Below are positions 1-6,179 of a stretch of 9,226 bases of DNA, one piece after another (position 1 is the stretch's first letter; each line of letters opens with the position of its first letter). The position numbers and the translations under genes were made by a program. Source of the stretch: an uncultured Lachnospiraceae bacterium (GTDB taxonomy: Bacteria > Bacillota > Clostridia > Lachnospirales > Anaerotignaceae); NCBI GenBank assembly GCA_944384285.1, contig CALWSX010000174.1, positions 1-9,226 of the forward strand, read 5' to 3'. The notes under the pieces were generated by a model. That model made no database searches and was not told the origin of the DNA. It saw only the letters and a list, made by a program, of their open reading frames with translations.

Positions 1-704
1 CAACAGGTCCAACAGGTCCAACAGGTGATACAGGAGCACAAGGTATCCAAGGTGAAACAGGAGCGACAGGTGAAACAGGTCCAACAGGTCCAACAGGTGA
101 AACAGGCCCAACAGGTGAAACAGGCCCAACAGGAGCAACAGGTGAAACAGGCCCAACAGGCCCAACAGGTCCAACAGGTCCAACAGGTCCAACTGGCGAT
201 GCAGGAGCACAAGGTATCCAAGGTGCTAAAGGTGATACAGGAGCAACAGGTGAAACAGGCCCAACAGGTCCAACAGGTCCAACTGGTGAACTTCCTCCTG
301 TAAGTGCACTTTTCGCTTCAAATACTGCATCTCAGACAATAACTTCTCCAAATGATGGTTTGATATTCTCAACAAACGAACTTGAAGAAGGTTCTGGTAT
401 AAGCCATAGTGGTGGAAGTGAAAATTTTACAATTAGTGAAAACGGTATTTACAGAATATTCTATAAAACAGTTACTTCAGTAACACAGAGTTCACCAAAA
501 TCACCAAGTGTTCAGCTTACAAAAGACTCTACACCAATTGATGGTACAAAATCAACAACAACAATCAATAATGATAATGACACAGCTGTATTGTCTGGAG
601 AAGCTCTTTTGAATGTAACAGGAAGTACAACAATAAAACTTGAATCGGAAAACACAGATGGTACTTTTGAAAATTCTGAATTAATTATTCAGAGAATAAA
701 ATAA
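1..704 (+). CDS. Collagen-like surface/exosporium-type protein, 5' truncated
   Basis: The reading frame is open from base 3 to a TAA at 702-704, giving 233 visible codons; the start lies left of the window. The first 96 codons are 32 uninterrupted collagen-type triplets (Thr-Gly-Pro, Thr-Gly-Glu, Thr-Gly-Ala, Thr-Gly-Asp, Gln-Gly-Ile and similar). The last 137 codons, after LPPVSALFAS, are Ser/Thr/Asn-rich with alternating hydrophobics and end in LIIQRIK. This layout matches bacterial collagen-like proteins such as BclA of Bacillus and clostridial relatives. In that family the tract forms a triple helix, often glycosylated on Thr, and a TNF/C1q-like jelly-roll C-terminal domain drives trimerisation. 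The jelly-roll assignment here is by pattern only. The cell location (exosporium or cell surface) cannot be decided because the N-terminus is missing. The gene ends in its own terminator and appears unrelated to the catabolic genes downstream. Confidence 0.85.
   Translation, partial: TGPTGPTGDTGAQGIQGETGATGETGPTGPTGETGPTGETGPTGATGETGPTGPTGPTGPTGPTGDAGAQGIQGAKGDTGATGETGPTGPTGPTGELPPVSALFASNTASQTITSPNDGLIFSTNELEEGSGISHSGGSENFTISENGIYRIFYKTVTSVTQSSPKSPSVQLTKDSTPIDGTKSTTTINNDNDTAVLSGEALLNVTGSTTIKLESENTDGTFENSELIIQRIK
3..290 (+). repeat. Collagen-type 9-bp tandem repeat tract
   Basis: There are 32 consecutive 9-bp units of the ACAGGTCCA/ACAGGTGAA type, each coding Thr-Gly-X or a close variant. 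A higher-order repeat is also visible. The block coding DTGAQGIQGETGATGETG (from about base 27) recurs from about base 198 as DAGAQGIQG, followed by two extra triplets (AKG, DTG) before ATGETG resumes. Tracts like this change length by slippage or unequal recombination, so the copy number probably varies between strains and may be misassembled. The tract continues past the left edge, so its true length is unknown. Confidence 0.95.
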
Positions 705-711
705 TTTTTTT

Positions 712-744
712 GACAGTGGATTTAATCCACTGTCTTTATTTTTT
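712..744 (+). terminator. Intrinsic terminator of the collagen-like gene
   Basis: GACAGTGGA (712-720) pairs perfectly with TCCACTGTC (726-734) across the loop TTTAA. The hairpin is followed by TTTATTTTTT (735-744). The stem starts 7 bases after the stop codon, the classic rho-independent arrangement on the + strand. It separates the collagen-like gene from the ychF promoter. Confidence 0.93.
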
Positions 745-761
745 AAAAAAAGTTATTTGTC

Positions 762-790
762 TTGATAAAATTTACTCCATAAAGTATAAT
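762..790 (+). promoter_or_regulatory. Sigma-A promoter of ychF
   Basis: The -35 box TTGATA (762-767; 5 of 6 matches to TTGACA) is separated by exactly 17 bp from a perfect -10 box TATAAT (785-790). Transcription should start near 797, leaving a 5' leader of about 35 nt before the ychF ATG at 832. This is the best promoter in the window and shows that ychF is transcribed on its own after the terminator at 712-744. Confidence 0.85.
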
Positions 791-831
791 AAAAGATAGT
801 TTGATTAACAAATTTAGAAAGGAAAATACAA

Positions 832-1929
832 ATGAAACTTGGAATTGTAGGTTTGCCTAATGTAGGTAAAAGCACTCTTTTTAATTCAATGACTTTAGGA
901 AAGGCAGAAGCAGCCAATTATCCTTTTTGTACAATAGATCCGAATGTAGGTGTTGTAGCTGTTCCGGATAAAAGAATTGCACCTTTAGTAGAACTTTATA
1001 ATTCAAAGAAAGCAGTACCTGCAGTAATTGAATTTGTAGATATTGCTGGGCTTGTAAAAGGCGCAAGTAAAGGAGAAGGGCTCGGTAATAAATTTTTATC
1101 ACATATAAGAGAAGTTGACGCAATTGTACATGTTGTAAGATGTTTTGATGATACAAACGTTGTACATGTAGATGGAAGTGTAAATCCAATAAGAGATATT
1201 GAAACAATAAATTTTGAGCTTATTTTCTCAGATTTAGATATTATTGAAAGAAGAATTGCAAAAACTGCTAAAATGGCAAAGAATGATAAATCTTTAAGAA
1301 GAGAGCTTGAAATTCTTGAAACTTTAAAATCTGAACTTGAAGCAGGTAAAAATGCAAGAACTGTTAAGTTTGATTCTGAAGACGATATGGAAATACTTAA
1401 TAGTTTTCAGCTTTTAACATCAAAACCTGTTCTTTATGCAGCTAATGTATCTGAGGAAGATTTAGCTGACGATGGTGACAGTAATGAATATGTAAAAGCT
1501 GTAAGAGAGTATGCAAAAAATGAAAATTCAGAAGTTTTTGTACTTTCAGCTAAAATAGAAGAAGAAATTTCAGATTTAGACGATGAAGAGAAAAAAGAAT
1601 ATCTCGATGCCTTAGGTGTAAAAGAAAGTGGGCTTGAGAAACTTATTTCTGCAAGCTACAAATTATTGGGACTTATTAGTTATCTTACAGCAGGAGAACC
1701 TGAAGTAAGAGCATGGACAATAAAAAAAGGAACAAAAGCACCTCAGGCAGCTGGAAAAATTCATAGTGATTTTGAAAGAGGATTTATTCGAGCTGAAATA
1801 GTAAGCTTTGATGATCTTATCCGATTAGGATCCATGGCAGCAGCAAAAGAGCAAGGTCTTGTTCGCTCTGAAGGTAAAGAATATGATGTTAAAGATGGAG
1901 ATATAATTTTATTTAGATTTAACGTTTAA
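832..1929 (+). CDS. ychF: Redox-responsive P-loop ATPase/GTPase YchF (OLA1 family)
   Basis: The 365-residue product has the usual length of bacterial YchF. G1/Walker A is GLPNVGKST at residues 7-15. A conserved PFCTIDPN segment lies at 31-38 and G3 (DIAGL) at 70-74. The G4 position is NVSE at 205-208, in place of the NKxD of true GTPases. This substitution is typical of the family and goes with its preference for ATP. A coiled-coil arm lies at roughly 130-200, and a C-terminal TGS domain at about 281-364 contains the characteristic stretch from EVRAWTIKKG to DGDIILFRF. YchF is a cytosolic, ribosome-associated factor linked to stress and translation control. The ATG is supported by an AAAGGA ribosome site (818-823, 8-nt spacing). 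The gene has its own promoter and terminator, so it is a monocistronic housekeeping gene with no apparent link to the catabolic genes that follow. Confidence 0.98.
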   Translation: MKLGIVGLPNVGKSTLFNSMTLGKAEAANYPFCTIDPNVGVVAVPDKRIAPLVELYNSKKAVPAVIEFVDIAGLVKGASKGEGLGNKFLSHIREVDAIVHVVRCFDDTNVVHVDGSVNPIRDIETINFELIFSDLDIIERRIAKTAKMAKNDKSLRRELEILETLKSELEAGKNARTVKFDSEDDMEILNSFQLLTSKPVLYAANVSEEDLADDGDSNEYVKAVREYAKNENSEVFVLSAKIEEEISDLDDEEKKEYLDALGVKESGLEKLISASYKLLGLISYLTAGEPEVRAWTIKKGTKAPQAAGKIHSDFERGFIRAEIVSFDDLIRLGSMAAAKEQGLVRSEGKEYDVKDGDIILFRFNV

Positions 1930-1936
1930 TTTTATT

Positions 1937-1967
1937 CCGCAGTATTTATTGATTCTGCGGTTTTTTT
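1937..1967 (+). terminator. Intrinsic terminator of ychF
   Basis: CCGCAG (1937-1942) pairs with CTGCGG (1955-1960) across a 12-nt AT-rich loop and is followed at once by seven T residues (1961-1967). It begins 7 bases after the ychF stop and closes that transcription unit before the regulator gene. Confidence 0.9.
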
Positions 1968-2025
1968 CTATAAAATGAAAATATTAAAGAGAGTATATTA
2001 AAAAATATGATGGGGAGGTTTTTTT

Positions 2026-3624
2026 ATGAATTTTGATGAACTGTTAAAGCTTCCGGAGTTTGATAAATTTGAAGTTGTAGCTGGAAACAATGGATTGTAT
2101 AGGGAAGTTGATAATATTTCTATTATGGAAGTCCCTGATATAGAAGATTTCTTGAAAAAGGGAGATTTTTTGCTTACAACTCTTTTCCCTATTTATAATG
2201 TTTCAGAAAAACTTGAAAAATTTATACCGATGTTAAATGAAAAAAGCGTGAGTGGAGTTGGAATAAAGCTTAATAGATATTTAGAAGAACTACCAGAATA
2301 TTTTATTGAGCAAGCAAATAATTATGATTTTCCTATTCTTATTTTGAGAGAAAAAAATTGTAATTTTTCTGATCTTATAAATATATTTTTAAAAGATTCT
2401 TTGGAAAAGAAAAAAATGGAATTGGAATATTATAATACAATACATAAACAACTTTTGGACATAATGTTAAAAGGAGGAGAATATATAGAACTTGCTTCTA
2501 ATCTTTCGGCTCTTTTAAATAAAAATATAACTTTGCTTGATTCAAATTTTGATGTACTTTCAAAAAGCAGTATTAATTACTCACAACAACTTGATTTGAG
2601 CTATATAAAAAAATGTACAGAAAAAGAGGGGTATAAAAACTATATTAGTCTTAAGTGGAAAGAAAGTTTTGGATATTTATGCGCTGTAAGATATAAAACG
2701 GAATGTTCAGGTTATATATTAGTTTCTGACAGAGAAGAATTTGAACTTGTACAACTGGATAAAATAGCAATAGAACAGTTTTCAATTGTATTTAGGATTA
2801 TGATTCAAAAACAAAAGACAATTAGAGAGCTTGAAAATCAGTATGTAACAGAATTTATATGTGACCTTTTATATGGGAAAATTAATGATATTCGTACAGC
2901 CACAAGTAGAGCAGTTGCATTTGGTTGGAAACTGACTTTCCCACAAACAGTTTGTTTGATAGATACTGATATATCTCATACAAAAGTAAGTAATGTTGCT
3001 ATTACACAAAGAATTCAACAAATGTTGGCGCATAATTATATTTCTAATTTAAAATGGAATTATTTCTGTGCAAATATTGGTCGTTATGTAATTTTATTTT
3101 TGGACAAGTCATCTGGGGAAGAAAGCGAAAAAGTTTTTAAGATAGTAGATGCGGTTTTTGGAGAATTAGGTATAAAAGATTACCGTATATCTGTTTCACG
3201 TTCTGCCGATAATATATCAATGATACCCAAAATTTATTTAGAAGCTGAAAGAACAATGGATATTTCAAAAATGCTGAATAATAAAAAAGTTTTGTATTAT
3301 AAAGATACAGGTATTTATAGAGTTTTACAAAACATAGAAAATAAAGAAGATCTTGTTGAATTTTGTAATGATACGTTAGGACCTATATTAGAGTACGATA
3401 AAAACAATAATAGTAATCTATTAAAGACATTGGAAATGATATTACAATGTGATTGTAATTTGAAAGATGCTGCTGAAAAAATGTTTGTTCACTATAATAC
3501 CATAAGATATAGAAGCAAATTGATATCAAATTTACTTGGTTATTCAATAAATGCATCAGCTGTATATCAAGACTTGGCTTTAGCTATAAAAATTTATCAT
3601 ACAATTTACGGTTTTAATGTATAA
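2026..3624 (+). CDS. PucR/CdaR-family transcriptional regulator
   Basis: The product is 532 residues. Residues about 6-123 match the N-terminal PucR (purine catabolism regulator) domain, with LLKLPEF, the VDNISIMEVPDIEDFLKKGDFLLTT region and the PILILRE segment. The middle (about 140-430) fits the sensory and GGDEF-like part of the PucR/CdaR family. Residues about 465-523 are the C-terminal PucR helix-turn-helix, with the hallmark LKDAAEKMFVHYNTIRYR around 479-496. Family members are cytosolic one-component activators or repressors that sense a pathway metabolite; B. subtilis PucR controls purine and ureide degradation. The start has a strong GGGGAGG site (2012-2018, 7-nt spacing). A TATATT lies at 1994-1999 but has no convincing -35, so its own promoter is unresolved. 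It sits directly upstream of, and in the same direction as, two permeases and ureide-type enzymes, so it probably regulates that operon; this is inferred from position. It is not claimed to be an ortholog of B. subtilis pucR. Confidence 0.93.
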   Translation: MNFDELLKLPEFDKFEVVAGNNGLYREVDNISIMEVPDIEDFLKKGDFLLTTLFPIYNVSEKLEKFIPMLNEKSVSGVGIKLNRYLEELPEYFIEQANNYDFPILILREKNCNFSDLINIFLKDSLEKKKMELEYYNTIHKQLLDIMLKGGEYIELASNLSALLNKNITLLDSNFDVLSKSSINYSQQLDLSYIKKCTEKEGYKNYISLKWKESFGYLCAVRYKTECSGYILVSDREEFELVQLDKIAIEQFSIVFRIMIQKQKTIRELENQYVTEFICDLLYGKINDIRTATSRAVAFGWKLTFPQTVCLIDTDISHTKVSNVAITQRIQQMLAHNYISNLKWNYFCANIGRYVILFLDKSSGEESEKVFKIVDAVFGELGIKDYRISVSRSADNISMIPKIYLEAERTMDISKMLNNKKVLYYKDTGIYRVLQNIENKEDLVEFCNDTLGPILEYDKNNNSNLLKTLEMILQCDCNLKDAAEKMFVHYNTIRYRSKLISNLLGYSINASAVYQDLALAIKIYHTIYGFNV

Positions 3625-3625
3625 A

Positions 3626-3686
3626 TTGCACAGTGATAGTTGTTTTTTAAACATGTCAAAATGCACAAATGAATTGTTGTATAAAT
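3626..3686 (+). promoter_or_regulatory. Candidate operator: imperfect direct repeats
   Basis: TGCACA occurs at 3627-3632 and again at 3662-3667, 35 bp apart. Each copy is followed by a TGA-containing segment, then a TTGTT run and AAA. The 9-mer ATAGTTGTT at 3636-3644 is also repeated exactly at 3709-3717, just upstream of a candidate promoter. Helix-phased repeats between a regulator gene and its presumed target operon would suit PucR binding. However, the region is very AT-rich and short repeats arise easily by chance. This is a suggestion only. Confidence 0.25.
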
Positions 3687-3715
3687 AAAAAAAATATTAT
3701 AAAAAGAAATAGTTG

Positions 3716-3761
3716 TTGTCGAATAACATAAAAAACTCTATCTTTTTGTTATTGAAAGATA
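3716..3761 (+). promoter_or_regulatory. Candidate operon promoter with overlapping inverted repeat
   Basis: TTGTCG (3716-3721) stands 17 bp upstream of TATCTT (3739-3744), a plausible but weak sigma-A pair for the permease/hydrolase operon. The -10 lies inside an inverted repeat, TATCTTT (3739-3745) with AAAGATA (3755-3761), separated by 9 nt; this could be an operator. An alternative pair is TTGTTG (3674-3679) with TATTAT (3695-3700), but its spacer is only 15 bp. The gap from 3625 to 3840 holds no ORF and no recognisable purine riboswitch core. A weak, activator-dependent promoter would fit control by the adjacent PucR-type regulator. Confidence 0.35.
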
Positions 3762-3826
3762 AAGACACTTTTTGGTTATTGTGTTAATATTTAAACATAC
3801 ATCAACGTTGTTTGTAAGAAAGAATA

Positions 3827-3833
3827 AGGAGGG
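3827..3833 (+). promoter_or_regulatory. Ribosome binding site fixing the first permease start
   Basis: AGGAGGG lies 7 nt upstream of the ATG at 3841. The frame is open further upstream, to a TTG at 3772, but that extension has no ribosome site and codes for basic residues not expected ahead of the family's conserved DLDGFFGLF start region. The ATG at 3841 is therefore preferred. Confidence 0.85.
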
Positions 3834-3840
3834 AAAGTTA

Positions 3841-5376
3841 ATGAGAATAAATGGTGTTACAGTTTGGAAAAAATCTGATTTAGATGGATTTTTCGGGCTA
3901 TTCACAAATAATGTAACAAATATTCTTGTTTTAACAGGTCTTTTACTTTATGCTGCAAAAATGCCTCAAGATTTGGTTTTTGGGCGAATACTTCCTGCAG
4001 TTGGTTTAGGGGTTTTTTTAAGTTCTTTATGCTATTTTTTAATAGGATACAGACTTGCTAAAAAAACTGGAAGAACTGACGTAACTGCTCTTCCTTCAGG
4101 TATCAGTGTAACGCATATGTTCTTAATCGTATTTATGATTATTGTTCCGGTTCATTTAAAAACTGGAAATGCAGAACTCGCTTGGAAAGCTGCGCTTGCA
4201 TGGTGTTTTGTAGAAGGAGCAATTGAATGTACAGGTGCTGTTTTTGGTAAGTTTATTAGAAAAGCTGTACCACGTGGAGCACTTTTAGGTTCTCTTGCAG
4301 GAGTTTCTATTGCTTATATTATGATAAACGGGGCATTACAGGCGTGGGAAATGCCATACATTGCATTTGCTAGCTTTGCAGTAATTTTATTAGGATTTTT
4401 TGCAAAGAAAAAAATGCCTTTTGGTTTACCAACAGGACTTGTTGCTATAATACTTGGAACAATCCTTGGTTGGGTTTCAGGAAATATGAGCTTTGAAGCG
4501 CTTAAAGAATCAACTAATACAATAGGTGTTTATGTACCGGCATTTTCACCAGTATCAGTAATGGATGGTTTTACACAAGCTGCTCCTTACCTTATTTCAG
4601 CAATTCCTCTCGGAATTTATAACTTTATAGAAAGTATTGACAACTTGGAAAGTGCTGCAGTAGCAGGGGATCACTTTGACAGCACAACCGTTTTATTATG
4701 TGACGGCCTTACAAGTATTACTTCATGTATATTTGGTAGCCCAATGCCTACAGCCCTATATATTGGTCATCCAGGTTGGAAAAGCATAGGTGCTCGCTTA
4801 GGCTACTCAATTGCAACTGGACTTGCAATACTTATAATTTGTTTATTTGGTTTAGAATCAGTTCTTATAAATGTTATTCCGGTAGCAGCGTTGTTACCAA
4901 TCTTAGTATATATTGGCATGCTTATTGGCTCACAGGCTTTCCAGCATGTTCCTAAATCACATTTTCCAGCAGTTATTCTTGCGCTTTTGCCTGCATTTGC
5001 AGATTGGGGAAAAACATTAATTGGAAATGCTGCAACAGCAGCAGGTAATCCGGCAGTTGAAACAGCAGCTTTATTAGATAGCGGTATTTATTATAACGGA
5101 TTTGTAACTATTGGAAATGGCTCTATGTTAGTTAGTATAATATTTGCTTCATTGCTTATATTTATGGTAGAGCGAAAAGAAAAACAAATTGTTGTTACAA
5201 GTTTAATTGCAGCAGTACTTTCATTCTTTGGAGTAATTCATTCAGCAAGTGCTGGTATTAACATGGCTCCAGAATGCTCTATTGGATATATCTTAGTTGC
5301 AGTTATTACTTTATTGCTTTCAAAAAGCGGATACATTGAAGAAAAAGAACAAACAGAAGAAAATGTATCTGAATAA
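3841..5376 (+). CDS. NCS2-family nucleobase/ureide permease, first copy
   Basis: The 511-residue product is very hydrophobic, with roughly 12-14 membrane segments, and belongs to the xanthine/uracil permease (NCS2) superfamily. Landmarks are DLDGFFGLFTNN at 13-24, GRTDVTALPSG at 77-87, PRGALLGSLAGVS at 144-156, IPLGIYNFIESIDNLES at 255-271, YIGHPGWKSIGAR at 307-319 and LVYIGMLIG at 355-363. The acidic residues in NFIESIDNLES sit where NCS2 carriers place their substrate-binding glutamate. The segment ending in GHPGW replaces the classic NxGxxxxT signature, which marks a divergent subfamily often annotated only as xanthine/uracil/vitamin C permease. NCS2 carriers are usually proton symporters for cyclic purines, pyrimidines or similar compounds; the substrate here is unknown. 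It is the first gene after the PucR-type regulator and lies 61 bp before the hydrolase. Asn codons are mostly AAT, unlike in the next two genes. A close paralogue lies at 6180-7835. Confidence 0.9.
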   Translation: MRINGVTVWKKSDLDGFFGLFTNNVTNILVLTGLLLYAAKMPQDLVFGRILPAVGLGVFLSSLCYFLIGYRLAKKTGRTDVTALPSGISVTHMFLIVFMIIVPVHLKTGNAELAWKAALAWCFVEGAIECTGAVFGKFIRKAVPRGALLGSLAGVSIAYIMINGALQAWEMPYIAFASFAVILLGFFAKKKMPFGLPTGLVAIILGTILGWVSGNMSFEALKESTNTIGVYVPAFSPVSVMDGFTQAAPYLISAIPLGIYNFIESIDNLESAAVAGDHFDSTTVLLCDGLTSITSCIFGSPMPTALYIGHPGWKSIGARLGYSIATGLAILIICLFGLESVLINVIPVAALLPILVYIGMLIGSQAFQHVPKSHFPAVILALLPAFADWGKTLIGNAATAAGNPAVETAALLDSGIYYNGFVTIGNGSMLVSIIFASLLIFMVERKEKQIVVTSLIAAVLSFFGVIHSASAGINMAPECSIGYILVAVITLLLSKSGYIEEKEQTEENVSE

Positions 5377-5437
5377 TTAATAAAAATTATGTCAAAGTTA
5401 AAAAAGTTAGAATAGTAAATTTACGGAGGTAAAAAAT

Positions 5438-6112
5438 ATGAAAACATTTATTGCAGAAGCTCTTCCTTACGAATATGAATTTAGAATGGACAACACAGCA
5501 CTTTTAATTATTGATATGCAGCGTGACTTTTGTGAAAACGGTGGATTTGGCGAATTACTTGGAAACGATATTGCTTTAACAAAAGGTATCATTCCAACAG
5601 TTAAAAGAATGCTTGAAACTGCTCGCAAAGAAGGAATGCTCGTAATTCACACAAGAGAAGGCCACCGTCCTGACCTTTCAGACTGTCCTCCTCAGAAATT
5701 AAAAAGAAGTAAAAAACAGGGTGCTGGTATCGGTGATGTAGGCCCTATGGGTAGAATCCTTGTTCGTGGTGAATATGGTCATGATATCGTTGAAGAACTT
5801 TATCCAATCGAAGGCGAAATCATTATTGACAAACCAGGTAAAGGTGCTTTCTACGCAACAGATCTTGAACTTGTATTACAGACAAGAGGTATTGAAAACT
5901 TAATCGTTTGTGGTGTTACAACACACGTATGTGTAAGCACAACAATCAGAGAAGCAAACGACCGTGGTTTCAACTGTGTACTTCTTTCAGACTGTTCAGC
6001 AGCTTTCGATCCACAGGATCATGAAGCTACACTTAAAAGCATTCATCAGCAGGGTGGTATTTTTGGATGGGTTTCATCATCTGACAAAATCATTGAAGCT
6101 CTTGAAAAATAA
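5438..6112 (+). CDS. Isochorismatase-fold cysteine hydrolase, biuret-hydrolase-like
   Basis: The 224-residue product is a cytosolic cysteine amidohydrolase of the isochorismatase superfamily. The catalytic triad is visible: Asp26 in LIIDMQRDF, Lys132 in DKPGKGAF and Cys165 in GVTTHVCVSTT, with the GVTT segment expected to carry the cis-peptide. As I recall it, R. leguminosarum biuret hydrolase has its triad at Asp36, Lys142 and Cys175 and a substrate-binding Gln215. All four map here with a constant shift of 10, including Gln205 in HQQGG. The stretches HTREGHRPDL (71-80), GAGIGD (95-100), ATDLELVL (140-147) and REANDRG (171-177) also resemble that enzyme. The reaction is probably hydrolysis of biuret or another ureido-amide with release of ammonia; ureidoacrylate, N-carbamoylsarcosine and oxamate are alternatives within the superfamily. 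The ATG has a CGGAGGT ribosome site (5424-5430). The gene sits between two permeases. All six Asn codons are AAC, suggesting high expression. Confidence 0.88.
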   Translation: MKTFIAEALPYEYEFRMDNTALLIIDMQRDFCENGGFGELLGNDIALTKGIIPTVKRMLETARKEGMLVIHTREGHRPDLSDCPPQKLKRSKKQGAGIGDVGPMGRILVRGEYGHDIVEELYPIEGEIIIDKPGKGAFYATDLELVLQTRGIENLIVCGVTTHVCVSTTIREANDRGFNCVLLSDCSAAFDPQDHEATLKSIHQQGGIFGWVSSSDKIIEALEK

Positions 6113-6166
6113 TTATAAAAATTACAAAGAATTTAGATTTTTGGGTATATAAAAAAAATAAAGTTT

Positions 6167-6173
6167 AGAGGTG
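6167..6173 (+). promoter_or_regulatory. Ribosome binding site fixing the second permease start
   Basis: AGAGGTG lies 6 nt upstream of the ATG at 6180. The GTG at 6171, which would extend the protein by three residues, falls inside this Shine-Dalgarno motif, so the ATG is the better start. Confidence 0.8.
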
Positions 6174-6179
6174 AAAATA

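Noticed and set aside
25..303. Open frame of 92 codons rich in Gln, Val and Lys, overlapping the collagen tract in another frame
   Set aside because: Any tandem repeat with a period divisible by three is open in several frames. The Gly-X-Y frame continues into a structured C-terminal domain and terminator, whereas this one ends at the repeat edge.
881..1207. Reverse-strand open frame of 108 codons inside ychF
   Set aside because: It lies wholly within the strongly conserved ychF coding sequence, has no ribosome site, and its Leu/Gln/His-rich translation is typical of an antisense shadow.
3625..3840. Possible purine-type riboswitch upstream of the first permease
   Set aside because: NCS2 genes are often under purine riboswitches, but I could not find the conserved three-way junction core or a following terminator/antiterminator pair; the region is mostly A/T runs.
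5964..6152. Short + strand open frame overlapping the end of the hydrolase gene
   Set aside because: It is out of frame with the hydrolase, whose conserved C-terminus occupies the same bases, and it has no ribosome site or recognisable product.
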